Shown here in pieces: positions 1-11,448 of a stretch of 64,000 bases of DNA. Under the pieces are notes generated by a model, which had not been told where the DNA came from, ran no database searches, and saw nothing but the letters and a program-made list of their open reading frames with translations. Source of the DNA: Gordius sp. MW1 (Eukaryota > Nematomorpha > Gordioida > Gordea > Gordiidae); NCBI GenBank assembly GCA_964036665.1, contig OZ038526.1, forward strand, positions 33,356,001 to 33,420,000, written 5' to 3'. Both the position numbers and the translations under genes were made by a program. Every line of letters starts with the position of its first letter. The stretch's first letter is position 1.

Positions 1-554
1 TGATTGAATAATTATTATGAATGTGTTGAAATTTATTATTCACTTTGATGTCTATGCCATGCATTATCCTAAATAGGATCTATATTTATTAATTTAGTTG
101 GAAAGAAATTCTAGGATTATACATATTATGGTGTAAATTAAGTTGCCATTTATTTGGCCCAAATTTATAAGAATTTCCCACATGTTGCAAAATGTGATTT
201 TATACACATCATATTTATTTAACAAAATTACCCAATATAAAACTCCAAACATCATAATTTTTATATTTCAACCTTATTTTATTAATAAACTTGTTGATAA
301 TGCAACACCAAGATGTTTTTGTACAAATCTATTTCAATCATTCCAATTTCTTTTTTTATTATATTGTATAAAAACTTTGTATATATCATGTAGAATGAAG
401 TCAAAGCTTTAATGAATAATGGAATAAATATGGATATAAAGTATTTAAATTACACATTAAATATAAGTATTTGAGATGAAGGCCTAGGAAATAAATGAAA
501 ACAATTGGTCAGTTTGTGAAGGTAAAACAATGCCATAACAACTATGAATGATTA
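1..554. other. AT-rich flank, downstream of STUB1
   Basis: No gene is recognised here. This is the 3' flank of STUB1, which reads on the minus strand and stops at 555-557. A minus-strand AATAAA (plus-strand TTTATT at 355-360) lies about 195 bases past the stop and could be its poly(A) signal, but such hexamers are common in DNA this AT-rich. Confidence 0.4.
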
Positions 555-2044
555 TTAGTAATCTATGATCCATGGATTTTCAGTGACATAGGCATCTATG
601 ACTTCTTTGAGGGCTAGGTTAGGAATTAATTGATCGGCTGTTAAAGGAACCCTGGTGACTGGATCAAAATGGCCTACCCTCTTAAATTAAATAATTATTT
701 ACATTTTTTTTTATCTATTTCATTTACAATTTGATAGATTTTTAATTTGCTATGCATAAAAAATAAAAACCAAAAGATATAAATTTGTCATATGATATGA
801 TAAGATTATTATATAACCAAACATTTATCTAACTTGTAAGTGCTCTTCAATGTTTTTTCTATCATATGTAATTCCACTGGATGTTATGACAGGATCTTTC
901 ATTATTTCAAAACTTATCTTTCCACATAAATAATCTGGCACTTCTCGCAGCTAATTAAGAAACAAATTAAACTAATTTAATAAATATTTATTTGTTTGAC
1001 AATTGGACTTTCATAAATTAAAAAATACAAATATATTAAATGAATATTGAAAAGGGCAAAAAACCCATTATTCTGATAAGCTTTAAGACAGTTTTAATTA
1101 AATTTTTCTAATCAAACCACATATTTCTACCTCAATTTTATACACTATTTAAACAGTAATAATAAAATATCTGTTGAATTTTAAATTAAAAAATACTTTT
1201 CTTTTGGCATCTATTTGCTCAAAGACAAGATCTACTTCTGAAAGATTTTGTTCCTAAGATAAAAATAACAAGAATTAGTGTTAGTTGATTCATTAATTTT
1301 ATAAATTAAAATTTTAATTTATCATAAAATGATAAAAATATTTTAATAGTAAAAAAATGTTTGATCTTAAACTAGCAAAAATTATTTACGTATTTGTCCA
1401 CGATGTCCTGAATACTAGCTTCCAATTTTTCATCATCATCTTTCTTAGTATATTTTTCTTTGCAAATAGTTATGTCCCTACATATATATCAATAAGGAAT
1501 TAAATTAAATACCTTTCACATTTTTCTTTCAGTAGGGTTTTCATTAATTTTTGGAGCTCTGATTCATGCTGAATTCTCTCTTTTTCTAAAATTGCCCATC
1601 TTTTGCTTTTAGCAATCCTTAAATTCTGGGCAATGTCATCCCCATAATTTAGGTTAAATTCACGCGATAAGTTAAATGCTTTAAATTTTTATTTTAATAA
1701 GGTAAATATAAAACCTTTTTGTAAACTTGATATTGCTTCATCGTAATATTCTAATTCAATAAGTGCCTGACCCAGAAAAAAATACCCTTTTAAAGATTTT
1801 GGGTCGAGATCAATTGCTTTACGACAATCCTCGGCAGCTACATCCCATTTTTTAAGCCGTAAATAAGTAAGTCCTCTATTAGTGAAATATTTTGAAACAT
1901 TTGGATTTTTAATCTATGATAATATATAATTAAATTTACGGGAAATTGTACTATGCATTTGTTGTAACAAACGATTGCCTCTGCATACCGACCGTTGGCA
2001 AAATAACGATTGCCTTGGTTTTTTAATTCTTCTGCTGTAGACAT
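555..2044 (-). CDS. STUB1: STUB1/CHIP, TPR and U-box E3 ubiquitin ligase (complete, 7 exons)
   Basis: Cytosolic co-chaperone ubiquitin ligase that binds the C-termini of Hsp70/Hsp90 through its TPR domain and ubiquitinates their clients through its U-box. Exons read by eye with GT-AG borders: 2044-1952, 1913-1715, 1678-1513, 1477-1390, 1253-1197, 950-834, 680-555. All phases agree and give 281 codons (human CHIP has 303). TPR repeats fill residues ~3-105, opening with [12 protein letters not shown] and continuing with [10 protein letters not shown] and GYFFLGQAL. Lys and Asn occur where the carboxylate clamp is expected. A helical linker at ~105-200 includes [18 protein letters not shown]. 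The U-box at ~203-275 carries [17 protein letters not shown] and GHFDPVTR. The protein ends in ENPWIIDY, close to the human ENGWVEDY. An in-frame ATG at 2071 would add nine residues; 2044 was preferred because the TPR homology begins there. It lacks the N-terminal extension of the human protein. Identification is very secure; individual splice borders are inferred. Confidence 0.95.
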
Positions 2045-2100
2045 TAAACTACAGCGATGAAAGGGGGTCAAGGGAGCACATCAGGGCTCATCAGGAAAGG

Positions 2101-2140
2101 AGCACACTTTGTGATTAGAACCCAAACCCTAACCCTTACT
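2101..2140. repeat. short degenerate telomere-like CCCTAA block
   Basis: Contains AAACCCTAACCCTTACTCTAAC just upstream of STUB1. It resembles two or three degenerate units of a TTAGGG-type telomere repeat on the C-rich strand. It is too short to be more than an interstitial trace. Confidence 0.35.
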
Positions 2141-2399
2141 CTAACGGTTAAAGTCCAAGTCGGTGCTAGAATTTATAATCGTCATCATACTAAAACGCAA
2201 TCAAAGCACTTAAAATAACCTTACTGAGAATTTTACTTTGCAATCAACATATTTGAGGTATTTAAGCTCCCCCCCCCAAATAACCCTCTCACGACCCAAC
2301 TACATCCATAATACCCTGGTAATTTCTTTCCCTCGGCCTAATCATTATATGTGATTGGACAAAGATGTTTTAACAACATATGAAATAACAAAATTCACT

Positions 2400-2650
2400 C
2401 CCCACAAATGTCTTCGGTAACACCCCATCTCGACATCTTTACTTATATGAGCTATGGTTATTATCCACCTACTTCCAAATCAACCCAGATCAATCGCTCC
2501 TAAGTACATTAATCCATGCGTTTGCTGATAACCTCGTTCTTAGAAGTGATCTGAAAACTGTTACTTAACATTGCGTCATATTATTGGTAAGCGTTGCTGC
2601 ATATACTGGTAACGTCAGGGCCCTATCCTTAGACCTGCTGAATACTACCC
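2400..2650 (+). pseudogene. decayed reverse-transcriptase fragment
   Basis: Around 2510-2570 a frame reads IHAFADNLVLRSDLKTVT, which resembles the RT catalytic motif FADDLVL with the second Asp changed to Asn. The frame is soon stopped. It may be a relic of a LINE related to the intact one starting at about 2660. The call rests on one short motif and is weak. Confidence 0.3.
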
Positions 2651-2666
2651 ACATCTTCCCTTTTAA

Positions 2667-2764
2667 CAGAACTAGGGCTTGTAGTCTACAACTCATTATC
2701 TCTAAATATATAACACAGAACTAGGGCTTGTAGTCTACAACTCATTATCTCTAAATATATAACA
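2667..2764 (+). repeat. 49-bp tandem duplication, two copies
   Basis: The unit starting CAGAACTAGGGCTTG occurs at 2667 and again at 2716 with essentially no difference. It lies 70 bases before the LINE start codon, in what should be its 5'UTR. The duplication looks recent. Confidence 0.85.
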
Positions 2765-2832
2765 TCTAAGAAAGGGTTTAAATCATCCGTCCATAATCTA
2801 TTCCTCAACCTCGACCACTATCTTAACCGATA

Positions 2833-5712
2833 ATGAAGATCAAAATAGCCTCAATAAATATCAATTCCCTTATGATACAAGGCAAACAACAGATGATGTT
2901 AACATTCGCAAGAAACCATAAACTAGACATCTTATGCCTTCAGCAGACGCGGATTCCTCATTGTAGAATCGACAGCAGCTCAGAATACACCCTTTACCAT
3001 GAGGGTTTTACAGATAATCCAGCAACAGGGATCTCAACTTTCATAAATAAACGTCTTCCCGTTCTAAGTATCGACTGGGTGAACGAAAGAATCCTTATAA
3101 TCAATCTAACAATAGGGGTACGTGTGGTGTCAGTGATAAACGTTTATGCCCCTACATCCTCCTACAAAACTAAGGTTATTAACGAATTTTTTAGCCTTCT
3201 TTCTGACAAAATCAAAAATTTAAGCCGCAAGTCGGTGCCAATTATAATTGGCGACTTGAACTCATCCGTCGGACGCACTGACCGTGACAACCCTAATTTA
3301 ATAGGCCCTAACACCTTAGGCTCCAACAACAGAAACGGTATTATTCTAAAAAAATGGTGCAATATGGGAAATTGGCGAATTACTTCAACATTCTCAGATC
3401 TTCCTTATATTCAGCTGGCCACCTTCCGGAAAAAAAACAACTTGCAATCAAGCCAAATAGACCATCTGATCTGTAGGTCAAGGCATCTAAAAATCGTCAA
3501 AAACTTTCATGTAATTGTGGACCCCCTCACCGATGATGCTGACCATTGTGCAATAGCCGCTGAACTAGTGTTGAAAGCAGCTACCCTACGGGTTCCTTCG
3601 CCACGCAAATCCCCGAAAATAAGGCCCCAGGGTCTGTCCCAAACCACTGAATTTAGGGACCACCTTCGCCTAAAAATCCAAAATAATAATCTTTCCGACC
3701 TGTCGATAAACGATCACAGCATAAAAATATCAGAAATTTTTACAATTCCCTTGAAGGACCAGGGTCGAATTAGAACAAAGACTTGGTTTTCAGAAAAAAC
3801 AACTGGGCTCCTCAAGACAAAATCTAACATCTACTTTGATAGAAATGAGTTTCCTTTCAAAAACGCATGCTTATCCGCTCTCAGCAAGCGTATTAAATCC
3901 AGCATTAGACAAGATAAAATAGCGTTTATTAACGCAAAAGCCACAGAGGCCGAAGTGGCAGCCCGCTCTAATAACAGTCACCAGTTGTTTACCATTCTAG
4001 ACAGCCTTAACTATAACACATTCTCCAAACGAGCCTACAATAGCATAAACACAGTTGGCGGCTCCAACGACACCTTGGCCCAAACCAAAGCTTGGGAAGA
4101 TCATTTTCGTTCAATCTTGTCGCCCCAGCCCTTATTCCCTGTAGTAGATATATACAGAGGATTTATCGTTAACTTCAAAGGCCCACCACCCCTCCTCATC
4201 GATACGGACCCACCCTATTTATCTGAAATTGACAGAGCTATCAAGTCACTCAAATCCCACAAAGCGGCCGATCCGTCAGGTCTAACCTCAGAAGCGCTCA
4301 AAGCTGACTCCCATATCTCTAGCTCTATTTTACACGACTTGTTTCTGAAAGTTTGGACGAAAGAGGTTATACCGGACTCCTGGACAATAGGTCACTTGAT
4401 CAAACTTTTCAAAAAAGGAGATCCATCCAATCCCGACAACTACCGGGGCGTGACTATCATTAACCTTGAATCAAAAATATTCATCAAGGTTATTTACAAT
4501 CGAATCTACAGCGAGGTGGACGAAATAATTAAAAACAATCAAGCAGGTTTTAGGAAGTGCCGTACGACGACAGAGCACATAATAACATTAAGGAACATAA
4601 TGGATATCTCACGGACAAGCGGTTCCCCCCTGGTTCTTGTGTTTTTAGACATCGCTAAAGCTTTTGACTCGCTGTGCCATCTATACATTTGGGAAGCGCT
4701 ATGCTTATTAGGCTTGCCTAAGAAAATAACTCTCATGATCTTTCTACTCTATGAAAACATGAAACTAGTTATCTCTCACCTCCACCATAAATCGGAGCCC
4801 ATACCAGTAACTTCTGGTGTCAGGCAAGGTTGCCCGCTGTCCCCTCTCCTCTTTATAATTGCGATGGATCTAATAATGAAGAGATTCACATTTCCGTCTG
4901 ATGGTATCAAACTAAACGGCACTACTCTATCATCCCTGCTGTTCGCAGACGACATATGTCTAGTGGCCCCTTCTATTTCCAAAGCACAACTAATGTTAGA
5001 CAGGTTCAGCATCCAAGCCAAGCAAGCAGGACTGTTTATAAACCCCAACAAATGCTCAATGATTTGTATAAACGATCCTTCGAACTCTACTCTGGTAATC
5101 AACAACAACATAATAAATGCATCTCAAAAAGTCCGATATTTGGGAGTGGACCTTACTCCAGATACCTACGCCAAAGCGGATGCCGAATCGAAGCTCCGTC
5201 GGACCATGGTCAAATTCTATTCATGCTCGGCGATTTGGCGCTCACGCCAACTGACGCTCCATACACGTTTGAGAATTTTCAAAGTCACGATCCTACCAGT
5301 CCTCCTATACGGCTGCGATTCTTGGTCGCTGAAGGCTCCTAGCCTAAAGAAACTGCAAGTTAGTCTTAATAAAATGCTACGTATCGTTTGCCGGATATTT
5401 TATCCGATGAGAATAACCAATGAGGATTGGGTGCGCTGCAAAATCGCCCCAATCAAAAACATTCTACTCGCGAGAAAATGGGGTTTTTTGGCACATCAAG
5501 CGCGAAGGAAGGGAACCAACTATTGTCTATCTTCCCTGTTTTGGTGTCCACCCCAGCTAAAAGGCCGCAAATGCAACGGCAGCTGGCTTTACAAGGTGTT
5601 CCGTGAGGTCCAAGCACTGGGTCATGATTGGAATTCATTGCTACCCATCATGCAAGACAGGAAGCTTTGGAAAGACTTCTCTAATAACAAATTATTGCGG
5701 CTCCCCCATTAA
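2833..5712 (+). CDS. LINE endonuclease/reverse transcriptase polyprotein, intact 959 codons
   Basis: Enzyme for target-primed reverse transcription: it nicks genomic DNA and copies its own RNA at the nick. The N-terminal ~240 residues are an apurinic-like endonuclease, with LCLQQTRI at ~37, GDLNSSVGRTD at ~139 and DADHCAI at ~236. The reverse transcriptase follows: FKKGDPSNPDNYRGVTI, then FLDIAKAFDS (motif A, ~603), SGVRQGCPLSPLLF (motif B, ~662) and LFADDICLV (motif C, ~701). The C-terminal ~200 residues resemble the YGCDSW tail region of RTE/BovB-type proteins, and no RNase H is seen. The classical QE of the endonuclease reads QQ here, so the Glu is missing or shifted. No stop or frameshift interrupts the frame, so this copy is young. 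The clade assignment is from memory of the motif pattern, not from a tree. Confidence 0.9.
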   Translation: MKIKIASININSLMIQGKQQMMLTFARNHKLDILCLQQTRIPHCRIDSSSEYTLYHEGFTDNPATGISTFINKRLPVLSIDWVNERILIINLTIGVRVVSVINVYAPTSSYKTKVINEFFSLLSDKIKNLSRKSVPIIIGDLNSSVGRTDRDNPNLIGPNTLGSNNRNGIILKKWCNMGNWRITSTFSDLPYIQLATFRKKNNLQSSQIDHLICRSRHLKIVKNFHVIVDPLTDDADHCAIAAELVLKAATLRVPSPRKSPKIRPQGLSQTTEFRDHLRLKIQNNNLSDLSINDHSIKISEIFTIPLKDQGRIRTKTWFSEKTTGLLKTKSNIYFDRNEFPFKNACLSALSKRIKSSIRQDKIAFINAKATEAEVAARSNNSHQLFTILDSLNYNTFSKRAYNSINTVGGSNDTLAQTKAWEDHFRSILSPQPLFPVVDIYRGFIVNFKGPPPLLIDTDPPYLSEIDRAIKSLKSHKAADPSGLTSEALKADSHISSSILHDLFLKVWTKEVIPDSWTIGHLIKLFKKGDPSNPDNYRGVTIINLESKIFIKVIYNRIYSEVDEIIKNNQAGFRKCRTTTEHIITLRNIMDISRTSGSPLVLVFLDIAKAFDSLCHLYIWEALCLLGLPKKITLMIFLLYENMKLVISHLHHKSEPIPVTSGVRQGCPLSPLLFIIAMDLIMKRFTFPSDGIKLNGTTLSSLLFADDICLVAPSISKAQLMLDRFSIQAKQAGLFINPNKCSMICINDPSNSTLVINNNIINASQKVRYLGVDLTPDTYAKADAESKLRRTMVKFYSCSAIWRSRQLTLHTRLRIFKVTILPVLLYGCDSWSLKAPSLKKLQVSLNKMLRIVCRIFYPMRITNEDWVRCKIAPIKNILLARKWGFLAHQARRKGTNYCLSSLFWCPPQLKGRKCNGSWLYKVFREVQALGHDWNSLLPIMQDRKLWKDFSNNKLLRLPH

Positions 5713-5942
5713 GGATCTTCTCACGCATTATTCATTTACGACCTTACCATTAAAGGCTTTACATTACTTTCAAGTCAATAGGTATTACATATTTACATGT
5801 CATAATTACACTGCATGTTAACCATTTTTTTACAGCATATTTACACACGTTATCACTAACGTGGCCTGATGCGCCATTTGGCGTTAGAAGGGGCTCAACC
5901 TTAGATTGCACTAACTAAGCTCTTGGGCGTCTTCGCGGCAAA

Positions 5943-5964
5943 CTTACTTACTTACTTACTTACT
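5943..5964 (+). repeat. (TTAC)n tail of the LINE
   Basis: About five TTAC units in a row, 230 bases after the LINE stop codon. Read as the 3' terminal microsatellite of the retrotransposon. Confidence 0.7.
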
Positions 5965-6639
5965 CTAACACATATATTTACTTGTTATGATTTCACTAGG
6001 ACATATTAATATAAAATATTTTGTGCCAAGACAATATGTTAAATTGATCCTGAGCAATCATGACGAATTTCGATGCTATTTTTTCGCTCCTTTGACCGGT
6101 CCCATTTCGAAAACAGCTGTAAAAAAGGCCCAATAATTTTACGACTTGTCTATATGCAATTTTAACAGATAAACAATTTCAGAAAATATAAAGTCTATTA
6201 GTTATAACTATATAGTACTACCGAAAAAAACATCTAGTAGAAGGATCACTGATAAATTTATTTTTAATATCATGCACTGCCATATAATATACATTTATAG
6301 AGTTTTTTAATATTAACTAATACTTATTACTTTAAACAACTCCTTTAATCGTTGCCGATTTTTTGGACAACATTTGTCAAGTATATTGTGAGGAAAGAAC
6401 CCGATTTACAAGTCAAAATCGCGCATCAGATAAGAGTTAATTCTTCTTTAAATGCCATCTAGTGCATTTTTATATTGGAAACGAATTTGGTTAAATAATT
6501 CCTAACTCATTTTAGCATGGGATTTAAAAATGATAACAGACATATAATATTCCGTTCTGGTTTGAGCTGCTCAGTATGCCATAGTTGCGGGATAGGTATA
6601 GATAAAACCAAAATTGATTTCACCTATTGTTAATTAGTG

Positions 6640-6780
6640 TTTCGATCTCGTCTTGTCTCGGTCTCGAAAACAAAATCTCGTCTCGGAAGCGATTATGAGA
6701 ATCTTGATCTAGTCTCATCCCGGTCTAGAAAAATCTCGGTTTCGTCTCATCTCGACGAGAATTCTCGTCTAATCTCGACT
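6640..6780 (+). repeat. CTCG-rich dispersed repeat (TCTCGTCTCG family)
   Basis: Dense CTCGTCTCG and TCTCGAC words here recur at about 17.93-18.03, 20.64-20.70 and 24.29-24.40 kb. They appear to be one repeat family. No coding frame and no clear termini were found. Confidence 0.5.
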
Positions 6781-7686
6781 TTTTAAAAAATTTTATAAGG
6801 AATAAAAATTTCTCCTGTTATTTTAAAAATGATAAATAAGTGTTAAAAAATCCAAATGGCAAACTTCTATATTTTTTAAAAACTTTAATATACAAACTTT
6901 TTAAAGAATTAGCGAAACACGACATCTCACTGACAATATAAAGATAATAATTAACTCATAAAAATAACATTTCCTATGGAGAGTGCTGACCATAAAACTA
7001 TAAATGAATTTAAAATGTAGAAAATTAAATTTTATTGATCTAGCAAATTATAACATTTGTATCAAATTCATTGGGTCTGTCAACTATAAATAGACTTATA
7101 AAATTATAAGTTCGCTCATAGGATACTTAGTTGCATAATTAAAACCCTTTATTAACTCTGGCTAAAGCTTCAAAGTAGACCTTAACATATTTAAGGCAAA
7201 CGTTTAAATGCATTGATATTACTATCATCAATTGTAGCCCATAGTGTTTATTGCACGTTTACTATAGCGTTATAAACCACAAAGTGCGAGTGACTTTTAA
7301 CAATAATATTATTATTTACAAAATTGATAAGTAGTTTCACATATTTAAACGTTGTAAAAACAACTATAAAAGCAGCATTATTATAGGATTAAGAACATAT
7401 AGTTTGAAATTTTAAATTAAGGTGCATGTATTTAAATTTATGACAAAAATCATTATATTCAAATTTATATTCCAAATAATTGCCTCCCAATTCTAACTAA
7501 ATTTGCCAATAAATAGTTATTTATCAAATGCAGTATAGGTTCGTGTATTTATTTTATATTGCACAATTATAGAAATTATAGTTAATTTAAATGCACCTGC
7601 CAACCCAGCATATAATATGAAAAGTAATGCATATGACAAAACTATGTATTCACATAATGTCTTATTAAGGCTCAAAAATCTGGGAG

Positions 7687-7744
7687 GTATCCTATTAGTT
7701 GAAGCACAATAACTTCTATCCTATTAGTTGAAGCACAATAACTT
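7687..7744 (+). repeat. 29-bp tandem duplication
   Basis: The unit TATCCTATTAGTTGAAGCAC plus nine more bases occurs twice in a row. Confidence 0.85.
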
Positions 7745-8177
7745 CTAGAAAACTCATAATTTAGGGGTTAATCTATTACAATGTCATTAAATACTATATT
7801 GTAGTTTTAAAATCGTTAGGCGGGTGCTCAAAAATTTCGAGCCACCTTAGCTTAACTTGCATAATTCAAATTGATTAAATACCAATTTATGATACCGCAT
7901 CATGCAGGATGAGTAGCTGCGAAATTCAAATATGCTTAAGTAATATTAACTATTTCATTTCATCAGAACATCCCAAGTATAATATTTTGTAATATTTATT
8001 AATGCTCATGATACAAATATGTGATAAATATATTATAAAATTATTCACATTCCCTGAGGGTCAACCATACTAAAGTAATAATTGAAAATTTTTAATTTTT
8101 TGCAAAAATATATAAAATTTACTACACTTAGAAATTTGTTTAATATCATTCATATATATTGATTTACACTTACCTTC

Positions 8178-8240
8178 AGTAGCGTAGGGAAGGGGGGGGG
8201 GGGGGGTTTCGGGTTAGAACCCCCCCCCCCCCCCTGGACG
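8178..8240. repeat. facing G-run and C-run
   Basis: A GTAGCGTAGGGA start is followed by a run of about 16 G, a short spacer and a run of about 16 C. This looks like the head of the CGTAGCC repeat family with expanded homopolymers. The exact run lengths may be assembly artefacts. Confidence 0.5.
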
Positions 8241-8497
8241 AAAAAATTGAATTTTTTTTTTAATTATACGGAAAAATCTAATGATATTAATAAAAGTCTT
8301 GTTAATGTTGCCCATATAAAAAATAATAAATAATCTTGATTAATTTGATATTTAATTTTAGATGAAATCTACTAATTCTAACACTACTTACACAAAAAAT
8401 TTCTGTCCCGAGTGCGTGTTTTTTAATAGGACGAAGATTCATTCTTAATTATTTTTTAACAAATTATCTCAACAGCTAAAATTCTAATACATATTAA

Positions 8498-11376
8498 ATG
8501 GTCCTTTTAAAAGCTCTATGCCCCTTGTGTTCCAGAAATATCTCATTAAACAAAAAGAATTGTTTTATACAACATGGCCCTGTTAAAAATAAATGCCCCT
8601 CCTCAGGTAAGCTCGCTCCCCCAAACACTATATGTCCACCATCTACCTTAATATTGGATGATAATATTAATTTCAGCCCTTCTGGTGCAGATATTCCTAA
8701 TCTAATACCTGATCAATCCTACTATACCACAAATGAAAAAAAGGACATGACATGGAGCAGAGCCTTTTTATCTCAGGCATTCCCACCAACTATATCCAGA
8801 ATTCCAAGGGGGGCCCGAACATGCATGCAACAATTTTTAATAAACTTACTTAACAATATTATTTCTCTCCCTCAGAACCTATCCTATTGGGAGAAATTAT
8901 TTAAATTCTCTTTTTACATTTTATCCATTCCTCAAGACAAGGAAGCAAATATCACTCATAATATTAAACAATCAGTTTTAAATTTTGACAGTCAAAATAG
9001 CCCTCCTGCATATAACATGGATAGAAAGGAATCCCAAATATTAACCCCCAAACAAAAAGCGAATATAATCTCTAGGAAAATTCACTCATTCAACATCAAG
9101 AGTGCAATGAGATACCTTGAAGAAGACAATTCATTTTTGATTCCTTCACAAAAATCATATGAAGAAATGGTTCTCAAGCATCCCCAGAGTCTATCGTCAA
9201 CTTACCTATCGCCCTCGCAACCTTCAGATATTGCTTTTAAGTCAACAGACGTTCGAGATGCCATCTTATCCTTTCCTATGGATTCTGCAGGTGGTCTCGA
9301 CGGCATAAAACCAATTTTTTTAAAAGATCTTATAACAATTGATAATAATAACTCCTCCATCTTACTAGACTTACTCACCAAATTTTGTAACCTTTTAGTC
9401 AATGGGAGTATACCTAAAGAAATAACACCCATAGTTTTTGGAGCTAAGCTTTTAGCTTTAAGAAAGGCCGACAATTCAGCCAGGCCTATCGCTATCGGCG
9501 GTGTCTTTCGAAGAATTATTTCTAAATTAATTTGTTCGGCGATCAAACCCATATTGTCCCCTACTTTAATTCCGCATCAACTAGGCTTTGGGGTCAAAGG
9601 AGGGTGCGAGATAGCTACCCATGCCGCACGCTTAGCCCTGGAACACCTCCCTCTGGGTGACTCCTTTATAAAACTGGATTTTAAAAATGCTTTCAATAGC
9701 ATTCGCCGCACAGCCTTCATTAACGATTTTATCAAGATATTTCCCCAATACACCAACTACATCATTTCAAGTTACGGATGTCCTTCGATTTTGAAATTTG
9801 GAGAATTCTTCCTTGAATCCGCAGAAGGGATCCAACAAGGTGACCCCCTAGGCCCCCCTTTATTCTGCTTGGCTATAAATCACCTAATTAACGAAATTAA
9901 CAAACATTGTAAACTCACCCTCAATGTCTGGTATTTAGATGACGCCACTCTTGTTGGCACCCCTGACAACCTAGTCCAAGCACTAGATGTAATACATGCT
10001 TTTTTCCCCACATTAAACTTATGTTTAAATGCCTCTAAAAGTGAAATATATTCTGACTTGGATAATATTCACCCAAAGTTTTTTGACTTTGCTAAAATTA
10101 ATAAAGACAATATGTATGTTTTAGGCGCACCTATCGGGGGCCCTGAGTGCCTCAAAAATTTTTTAGACAAAAACCTTTCTTCTCTAAAAACCAAATTAGA
10201 CATTTTTAAATCTATGCCCTCTCATCATTCCTTTTACATTATAAAAAATTATTACAACATTAGCAAAATTTTATTCTGCTTCCGCTCCACGCAAGCTTTT
10301 TTATTTAAAGATGTCTTACACAATTATGAACACTTTTTTAAATCCACACTTGAATTAATTTTAAATATTTCTTTTAACACGAATACTTGGCTTCAAGCCA
10401 CTCTTCCCACAAAATCTGGCGGTCTAGGTATTCGTTCCCCAACCGCGATTTCCTTAGCCGCCTTTATTTCCTCCTCCCTTTCTTTTAAACAATTTATTAA
10501 CGACCTTGTCCCTTTCTCACTCAACCCCTCTATCAATCAAGCCTTATCTCTATGGAATGAGAATGTCAATTTAGGAGTTGACATTCCACAATCATATGCC
10601 CAAAAAGATTTGGATGCAAGTTTGGTGTCGCGGTCCGTTGCTTACCTTCTCTCGACATGCGACGCCAAACAGCATTGCAATCTTAGGTCATTGGCTTTCG
10701 ACCAATCTGGTCATGAATGGCTTGAAGCTTACCCTAGTAAGTTTTCGGGAATGTTTTTAGAGAATCCTACCCTGTCCTTCAACATAGCCCTCCGCTTGGG
10801 CTGTAAATACACGTCCCCATACCCCTGCCGGCTTTGTAATTCACTTGTAGATGAGGAAGCGCGTCACCCTCTGCATTGTAAATTTAACAAAAGCCGGTAT
10901 AGTAGGCACCAAAAAATAAATACACTGCTTCAAGCTGCCCTCAAACGGGCAAACCTTCCATCCTTGAACCGTCAGATCCCTCTCTCGAAGGGCGGATGCG
11001 TCCTGACGGTTCATCACTTATCCCATGGGACAAAGGCCTTTTCTTAAAATGGGACTACACCTGTATTGACCTGTTTGCCCCCTCCAACGATACTCACGAC
11101 CCCCTAGGATCGGCAGAGCATCGCAAATCCTTAAAATACTCAGCTTTATCGGAATCCTCCGTTTTTATTCCTATCGTCTCGTCGTGCTCAGGGACGTTCG
11201 GAAAGAGCGCATTAAATTTTTTTAAAGAACTCAATAAACGCTCGCCCCCTTCTAAAATATCGAATAGTTTCTTACTAAGACAATCAATTGCCATTGCGAT
11301 TGCTAAATCCAATTTTTATTCTTTGATGGATTCAATGCCCATTCTTAAAGATGAAGAAACGGATAATGTGTTTTAA
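8498..11376 (+). pseudogene. RT with C-terminal restriction-like endonuclease, frameshifted near 10970
   Basis: The product would copy the element RNA at a site cut by its own C-terminal nuclease. An N-terminal zinc finger has C8, C11, H26 and C33. RT motifs: IKLDFKNAFNS at ~391 (motif A), EGIQQGDPLGPPLF at ~443 (motif B), WYLDDATLVG at ~479 (motif C, YLDD). A CX2CX9HX3C knuckle lies at ~776. The nuclease region RPDGSSLIPW...KWDYTCIDLF follows, but in the next frame. Comparison with the related copies (PSILEPSDP there, PS.LEPSDP here) shows loss of one of two tandem ATCC units near 10970. This 4-bp deletion shifts the first frame to a stop at 11047, while the true C-terminus continues from ~10970 to 11376. 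The copy is therefore inactive but otherwise open. Confidence 0.85.
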
Positions 11377-11448
11377 TCATTCTTTTTATAAATATTTTCG
11401 TTCTTGTATCTTTGTATTAAATCCACTTTATATTTAATACTTTTTTTT

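Larger units (their letters stand above)
2660..5970 (+). mobile_element. non-LTR retrotransposon (APE-type LINE, RTE-like), apparently full length
   Basis: The element surrounds the 959-codon frame at 2833-5712. Before the frame is a 49-bp direct duplication (2667-2715 and 2716-2764), possibly a duplicated 5'UTR or promoter monomer. After the stop is a short 3'UTR with a small hairpin (GCGCCATTTGGCG, ~5870). It ends in a TTAC microsatellite at about 5943-5964 instead of poly(A). Short tandem-repeat tails and a single APE-RT frame are typical of the RTE group. The left boundary is a guess, and I found no clear target-site duplication. Confidence 0.75.
5990..8170. other. intergenic, decayed dispersed repeats
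   Basis: No gene is recognised. Segments recur elsewhere in the window. About 6398-6640 resembles 18.12-18.33 and 46.42-46.64 kb (shared words such as CCCGATTTA and ACATATAA.GTT). About 7100-7340 resembles 23.43-23.65 kb (shared GATTGTAGCCCATAG and AGTGCGAGTG). These look like pieces of an old non-coding transposon family. A 29-bp sequence is tandemly doubled at 7687-7744. Confidence 0.5.

Noticed and set aside
4539..5342. Antisense and shifted frames inside the LINE polyprotein
   Set aside because: Shadows of the 959-codon frame.
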